The notes beneath the pieces are model-generated. The model did not search any database. It worked only from the letters and a program-made list of their open reading frames with translations, and had not been told where the DNA came from. A stretch of 64,000 bases of DNA from Proluteimonas luteida (GTDB lineage: Bacteria; Pseudomonadota; Gammaproteobacteria; Xanthomonadales; Xanthomonadaceae). The stretch covers positions 62,001 through 126,000 of the forward strand of contig NZ_JAIWPT010000001.1 of NCBI RefSeq assembly GCF_021191695.1, read 5' to 3'. Of the stretch, positions 61,309 to 64,000 are shown piece after piece (the first letter of the stretch is position 1; each line of letters starts with the position of its first letter). Both the position numbers and the translations under genes were made by a program.

Positions 61309-63512
61309 CTCCCCTGGCCGTAGTAGCAGTCCATCACCTGCCCGGCGTTGGCATCCCGCAGGGCCTCGACGTCAGGCAGCGTCGGCACGATCGACGCGTA
61401 GAACTCGGTCAGGTCCATGCGTGAGAAGTCCATCGCCTGAAGCTGCGCGACGGTGAAGCCGGAGCAGTCGGGATTGCGCGCATCGCCCCAGCCCTTGCCG
61501 AATTGCAGCCGGCCCTGCTCGTTGATGATCCGCGCGAGGACGGAATTGAAGCAGCACTTGCCCGTCGTGCGTTCGATGCACGACACGCAGCTGCCGAGCA
61601 CCCGGATGCAGGAGGAGCAGTAGTTGCCCGTGCTGTGGCACAGGCGCGCCCCTTCCTTCATCGCCAACAGGCCCTCGTCCTCGTCGCAGGACATCATCGA
61701 CATCACCACGTAGATCACCACAGCGATCGCCAGCGCCCAAGGGTTGAAGGCGATGACGATGCTTTGCCCGGAGAACACGGTGACCGTGCCTGCGGGCAAC
61801 GCCGCGCCGTTCACCGCCACCGTCACGCCGTAGCTGGTGAAGGTGCCGGCGAAGCCGCTGCCGGTGAGCAGGGCGGACATGCCCTGGTAGATGAAGCGGC
61901 GGTTGTCCGCGTTCATGAGGATGTCGTAGACGACCTTGGAGCCGGTGCCGAAGATCGACTGGTTGGTCATCCCCGCGCCGGACGCATCCGCGCTGCAGCA
62001 GTTACGAAACAGCCGGTCGCGGCACCGGTTCGCCTCGCCGCTGAAGATTTCCAGCGTATCCGGGTCGAGGTAGACACCGGCCTCGCGTGCCGCCTCCATC
62101 ACCGACATCGCCTGCGCGAAGTCGGTGTCGTGCGCGTAGGCGGTGCTGAAACAGGTATCGCCCAGGCAGAACAGGTCGTTCGGACAGTTCCCGGTCGTGG
62201 TGACCGTCTGCGGTTCGGTCGGGCAGCGGTAGGTGTCGACGTGGATTTCGCACGCGCCGGTCGCGACATCGGTCTGCTGGCAGGCGGTCGCCACCGGCGT
62301 GCAACCCTGTGCCGTCAGCCCGCTGCATTCGTTGATCGGCGCGCCGCCGTCGCAGTTCAGCGTCCGCTCGTAGGCCCAGCATGCCCGGGTCACCTCGCGT
62401 CCGTCGATCGTCCGGGTGGCCGGGCCATCCACGCAGCGCTCGGCGGTGACGACCGTGCAGCGCCCGCCGTCCTCGAGCAGGGTGCCCTGATCCGTCCACG
62501 TGTCCGTTTCCGCCTGGTCGACCGGCTGCGCGAACTGCAGCACGATCTCCCAGCTCTCGCCGGCGAGTTGCGCGGGGTTGCACTGCCGCTGTTGCTGCTG
62601 GATCACGATCGGCGGCGACGGATCATCGCCGCCACCACCGCCGGGTGGCGGACAGGCGATCGGCCTGCCGAACCGGAACGTGTAGCGGCACAGCCCGTCG
62701 GCGCAGCCCGATTGCGGCGCCACCACGACCACGAACGGCGTCCAGCAGCTGCCGGACCAGTGCGGGGAGAGGTGTGCCACCACGCGCGCCGCGCCCGCGG
62801 GCGCGGTCGGCAGATCGACCGTCTGCCAGCCGAGGCAGGCCCCGCGCGCGCCGACGGCGTGGAAGGCGAAGCGCACGTGGTCGGGCAGGTCGGGTGCGCA
62901 GCGCGCCTCGGCGATCATCGCGTCACTGGCGTTGCGGCGGGCCTCACCGTGCGCCAGCACCCGGCCATCGGTGCAGTCGGTGCCAGGCTGGACCGCCACC
63001 GTCAGCTCGCGGCGGACGGTGTAGTTGCCGATGCCGGTGTAGCGTCGGCACACCCGCTCGGTTGTGCCGCCGGGCACGGACTGGTCCACGGGGCTGCAGC
63101 CGGCGTAGTAAGACGCGAGGCTGCCGAGCGTCAGCGACGGGTTGCGAGCGATGGCCTGCGCGGACGCGACCAGGGGATCGGTCGCCAGGATCGGCTCGCG
63201 CGGCGTGTTCGCCGAGGTCACCGCGCCGCGCAGCGCCTGGCAGCTCGGGTCATCCGGCGTCGCTGCGCAGGCGGCGAGGATGGCGCTGGCGGCCTGGTCG
63301 AGATGCGGCTGGCCGTAGTAGGCCGCCTCGGCCGGCGTCGTCGTGTAACCCGGAACGTGTTCCTGCGCGGTGGTCGCGTTGATGGCGCCTCGAGCCAACG
63401 CGTTCGCGGCTTCCGCGGCCTGCCGCGCCTCGTCGCTCTGCGCGCCGGCCAGCGCCGCGGTGTGGTTGGCGAGCATGCAGAACGCGAGGAGCAGGGCGAG
63501 CGGGCGTCGCAC
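61299..63512 (-). CDS. traN: Mating-pair stabilisation protein TraN
   Basis: 737 aa, signal peptide at the start (LALLLAFCMLANHTAALA). It is very Cys-rich (more than 30 Cys), and the C-terminal part has FCLGDTCFSTAY, NRCRDRLFRNCCS, YCSSCIRVLGSCVSCIERTTGKCC, typical of the F-type TraN. TraN is an outer-membrane adhesin that binds receptors on the recipient. A hydrophobic stretch at about 610-640 is present. It lies between trbC and the small gene, with overlapping or near-overlapping ends. Confidence 0.95.
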   Translation of the reverse strand: MRRPLALLLAFCMLANHTAALAGAQSDEARQAAEAANALARGAINATTAQEHVPGYTTTPAEAAYYGQPHLDQAASAILAACAATPDDPSCQALRGAVTSANTPREPILATDPLVASAQAIARNPSLTLGSLASYYAGCSPVDQSVPGGTTERVCRRYTGIGNYTVRRELTVAVQPGTDCTDGRVLAHGEARRNASDAMIAEARCAPDLPDHVRFAFHAVGARGACLGWQTVDLPTAPAGAARVVAHLSPHWSGSCWTPFVVVVAPQSGCADGLCRYTFRFGRPIACPPPGGGGGDDPSPPIVIQQQQRQCNPAQLAGESWEIVLQFAQPVDQAETDTWTDQGTLLEDGGRCTVVTAERCVDGPATRTIDGREVTRACWAYERTLNCDGGAPINECSGLTAQGCTPVATACQQTDVATGACEIHVDTYRCPTEPQTVTTTGNCPNDLFCLGDTCFSTAYAHDTDFAQAMSVMEAAREAGVYLDPDTLEIFSGEANRCRDRLFRNCCSADASGAGMTNQSIFGTGSKVVYDILMNADNRRFIYQGMSALLTGSGFAGTFTSYGVTVAVNGAALPAGTVTVFSGQSIVIAFNPWALAIAVVIYVVMSMMSCDEDEGLLAMKEGARLCHSTGNYCSSCIRVLGSCVSCIERTTGKCCFNSVLARIINEQGRLQFGKGWGDARNPDCSGFTVAQLQAMDFSRMDLTEFYASIVPTLPDVEALRDANAGQVMDCYYGQGRCD

Positions 63513-63515
63513 GCG

Positions 63516-64000
63516 CTACTCCCGGCGGCCAAGGCGCTGCAGGTAGACGGCGGCCGCCGGCGCCCACGCCGGCGCCGCGCGCTGCACGTGGGCCAGCGCA
63601 TAGTCCAGGCTGACATCGCCGGTGGCGCGCACGAACGCCGTGCCGGCCGGGCAGGCGCTGGCGTTGCAGTCTTCGGCCGCACGGGAGCGCGCCAGCACTA
63701 CGGCGGGCACGCGTTGCACGTCGAACTGCTCGAAGGGGCGTGGATCGATCTGGATCGACACCGGCTGCTGCCCGATCAGCGCCTGCAGCCGGGCGGCGGT
63801 CTGGCGCAGCGACCCGTCGGACAGCCCGCGGATCAGTACAACGGCACGCGCCTGCGCGGCTTGGGCGATCGCCCGGCGCAGCGCGGGTTCGGGCATCGAC
63901 AGGCTGACGAACAGGTACAGCACCGGGCCTTCGTCGAGGCCGGCCGGCGCGAGCGATTCCACCCGGTAGCCTTCGGCCACCGCGCCGAGATCCGGCGGCG
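63516..64000 (-). CDS. trbC: F-type pilin assembly protein TrbC, partial (runs off right edge)
   Basis: At least 161 residues are visible and the frame stays open past 63980 to the edge, so the gene's start lies outside the window. The pattern LYLFVSLSMPEPALRRAIAQAAQARAVVLIRGL followed by VQRVPAVVLAR is diagnostic of TrbC (TrbC_Ftype). TrbC is periplasmic and needed for pilus assembly. Only 3 nt separate its stop from traN. Confidence 0.9.
   Translation of the reverse strand, partial: PPDLGAVAEGYRVESLAPAGLDEGPVLYLFVSLSMPEPALRRAIAQAAQARAVVLIRGLSDGSLRQTAARLQALIGQQPVSIQIDPRPFEQFDVQRVPAVVLARSRAAEDCNASACPAGTAFVRATGDVSLDYALAHVQRAAPAWAPAAAVYLQRLGRRE

Larger units (their letters stand above)
43975..64000. 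mobile_element. Integrative conjugative element at tRNA-Val(CAC), left end
   Basis: The boundary is a 3' fragment of tRNA-Val next to a tyrosine integrase. Inside are an addiction module and F-type transfer genes traG, traH, TraF-like, traN and trbC, all pointing left. The right end is outside the window. An intact tRNA-Val(CAC) is expected there, because this junction holds only the 3' part. No relaxase, coupling protein or origin of transfer is visible, so mobility is inferred from the transfer genes seen. A 9-kb cargo splits traH from traG. Confidence 0.85.

Overview
The window is very GC-rich, gamma-proteobacterial DNA of Xanthomonadaceae type (Lysobacter, Luteimonas or Stenotrophomonas-like). 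The reasons are the DUF3247 and DUF2789 genes, a glucosylglycerol-phosphate synthase/phosphatase fusion next to a YcaD-type transporter, an S46 dipeptidyl-peptidase, a proline-rich membrane protein after nfuA, and tmRNA with the tag ANDDNYALAA. The genus is inferred, not proven.

Layout. (1) 1-2190 is the end of an integrated island: a partial membrane-protein gene and a P4-type integrase abut the 3' end of an intact ssrA (tmRNA). The rest of the island lies left of the window. (2) 2190-43970 is ordinary core chromosome: GacA-like regulator, RNase E, RluC, a DUF6624/pterin dehydratase pair, NfuA, MBL-fold protein, RsuA/RluF-type synthase, M13 peptidase, nitroreductase, a methyltransferase/YkgJ operon, AtoE-type transporter, MliC-like lipoprotein, ggpPS with its transporter, ThpR, DUF3247, a frameshifted DUF2789 gene, a Crp/Fnr regulator, a coupled operon of N-formylglutamate amidohydrolase, DUF1704 peptidase and GshB-like ATP-grasp ligase, YaeQ, S46 peptidase, ParDE, a RIO kinase, an RluA-family synthase, a flavoprotein, a C4 zinc-finger protein, RidA and MscS. 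(3) 43975 to the right edge is one end of an integrative conjugative element (ICE). It starts at a 45-bp 3' fragment of tRNA-Val(CAC), followed by a tyrosine integrase with its own promoter, a Phd/VapC addiction module, and F-type transfer genes on the minus strand: trbC, traN, an unnamed gene, a TraF-like thioredoxin-fold gene, traH and traG.

The transfer operon is split: about 9 kb of plus-strand cargo (49.6-58.6 kb) sits between traH and traG. The cargo is a secreted metallophosphatase, an ECF sigma factor, a FecR-type anti-sigma factor, a TonB-dependent receptor with an STN signalling domain, and an exported S9 serine peptidase, followed by a GGDEF gene remnant. An almost identical two-part motif (GGTAGGGCA, 14 nt, CGTCTCCCG) stands upstream of both the sigma-factor gene and the receptor gene. 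It is a candidate promoter for the encoded sigma factor. The receptor/sigma/anti-sigma/S9-peptidase arrangement resembles the uptake-and-hydrolysis half of proteobacterial lasso-peptide clusters, but no lasso biosynthesis gene is visible.

Other points of note are the coupled NFGH-DUF1704-ATP-grasp operon, which could be an amino-acid ligation/removal system, and several non-ATG or overlapping starts that indicate translational coupling.
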